A DNA stretch of 5,817 bases from Cyclobacteriaceae bacterium (GTDB lineage Bacteria; Bacteroidota; Bacteroidia; Cytophagales; Cyclobacteriaceae): NCBI GenBank assembly GCA_025358195.1, contig JANYKP010000164.1:1-5817 (forward strand), read 5' to 3'. Positions 5,803-5,817 of the stretch are shown piece after piece; position 1 is the stretch's first letter, and each line of letters opens with the position of its first letter. The translations under genes and the position numbers were made by a program. The notes under the pieces are model-generated. The model was given only the letters and a program-made list of their open reading frames with translations. It was not told the DNA's origin and searched no databases.

Positions 5803-5817
5803 GGTACTAATCGTTTA

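Overview
The window looks like chromosomal DNA from a member of the Bacteroidota, probably a Cytophagales-like bacterium. Three things suggest this: a BNR-propeller protein tail with the THGRSFWILDD signature, gene leaders that are A-rich and mostly lack a Shine-Dalgarno site, and moderate base composition. This is inference; the window has no rRNA or other marker gene. All clear genes are on the + strand.

Region 1 (1-4161) is a tightly packed run of four genes. It opens with the 3' part of a probably secreted BNR/VPS10-like propeller protein. An NADP-type short-chain dehydrogenase (SDR) follows after 27 bases. A stand-alone ACAD10/ACAD11-like acyl-CoA dehydrogenase follows after 32 bases. 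An APH-fold phosphotransferase then overlaps the dehydrogenase gene by 4 bases (ATGA). The last three genes match the core of a 4-hydroxyacyl-CoA pathway, known from Pseudomonas lvaA/lvaC/lvaD and from mammalian ACAD10/ACAD11. In that route a kinase phosphorylates the 4-hydroxyl, the ACAD-fold enzyme eliminates phosphate so the chain can enter beta-oxidation, and an SDR interconverts keto and hydroxy forms. The substrate here cannot be read from sequence.

Region 2 (4162-4429) is a 268-base gap without a gene. It holds a direct duplication of about 88 bases. Each unit carries a heptanucleotide array (consensus A[G/C]CCAAn, four copies in one and five in the other), and a degenerate inverted copy of the array lies just after the kinase stop. 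The last part is an AT-rich leader.

Region 3 (4430-5685) is a two-gene unit: a second SDR with an NAD-type signature, then, 5 bases on, a small hotdog-fold acyl-CoA thioesterase. The tail (5686-5817) has no certain gene. On the minus strand it encodes a possible 42-residue membrane peptide that converges on and overlaps the thioesterase end by 12 bases.

Taken together, the window looks like an acyl-CoA/hydroxy-acid catabolic neighbourhood. No CoA ligase, thiolase, hydratase, transporter or regulator is in view.
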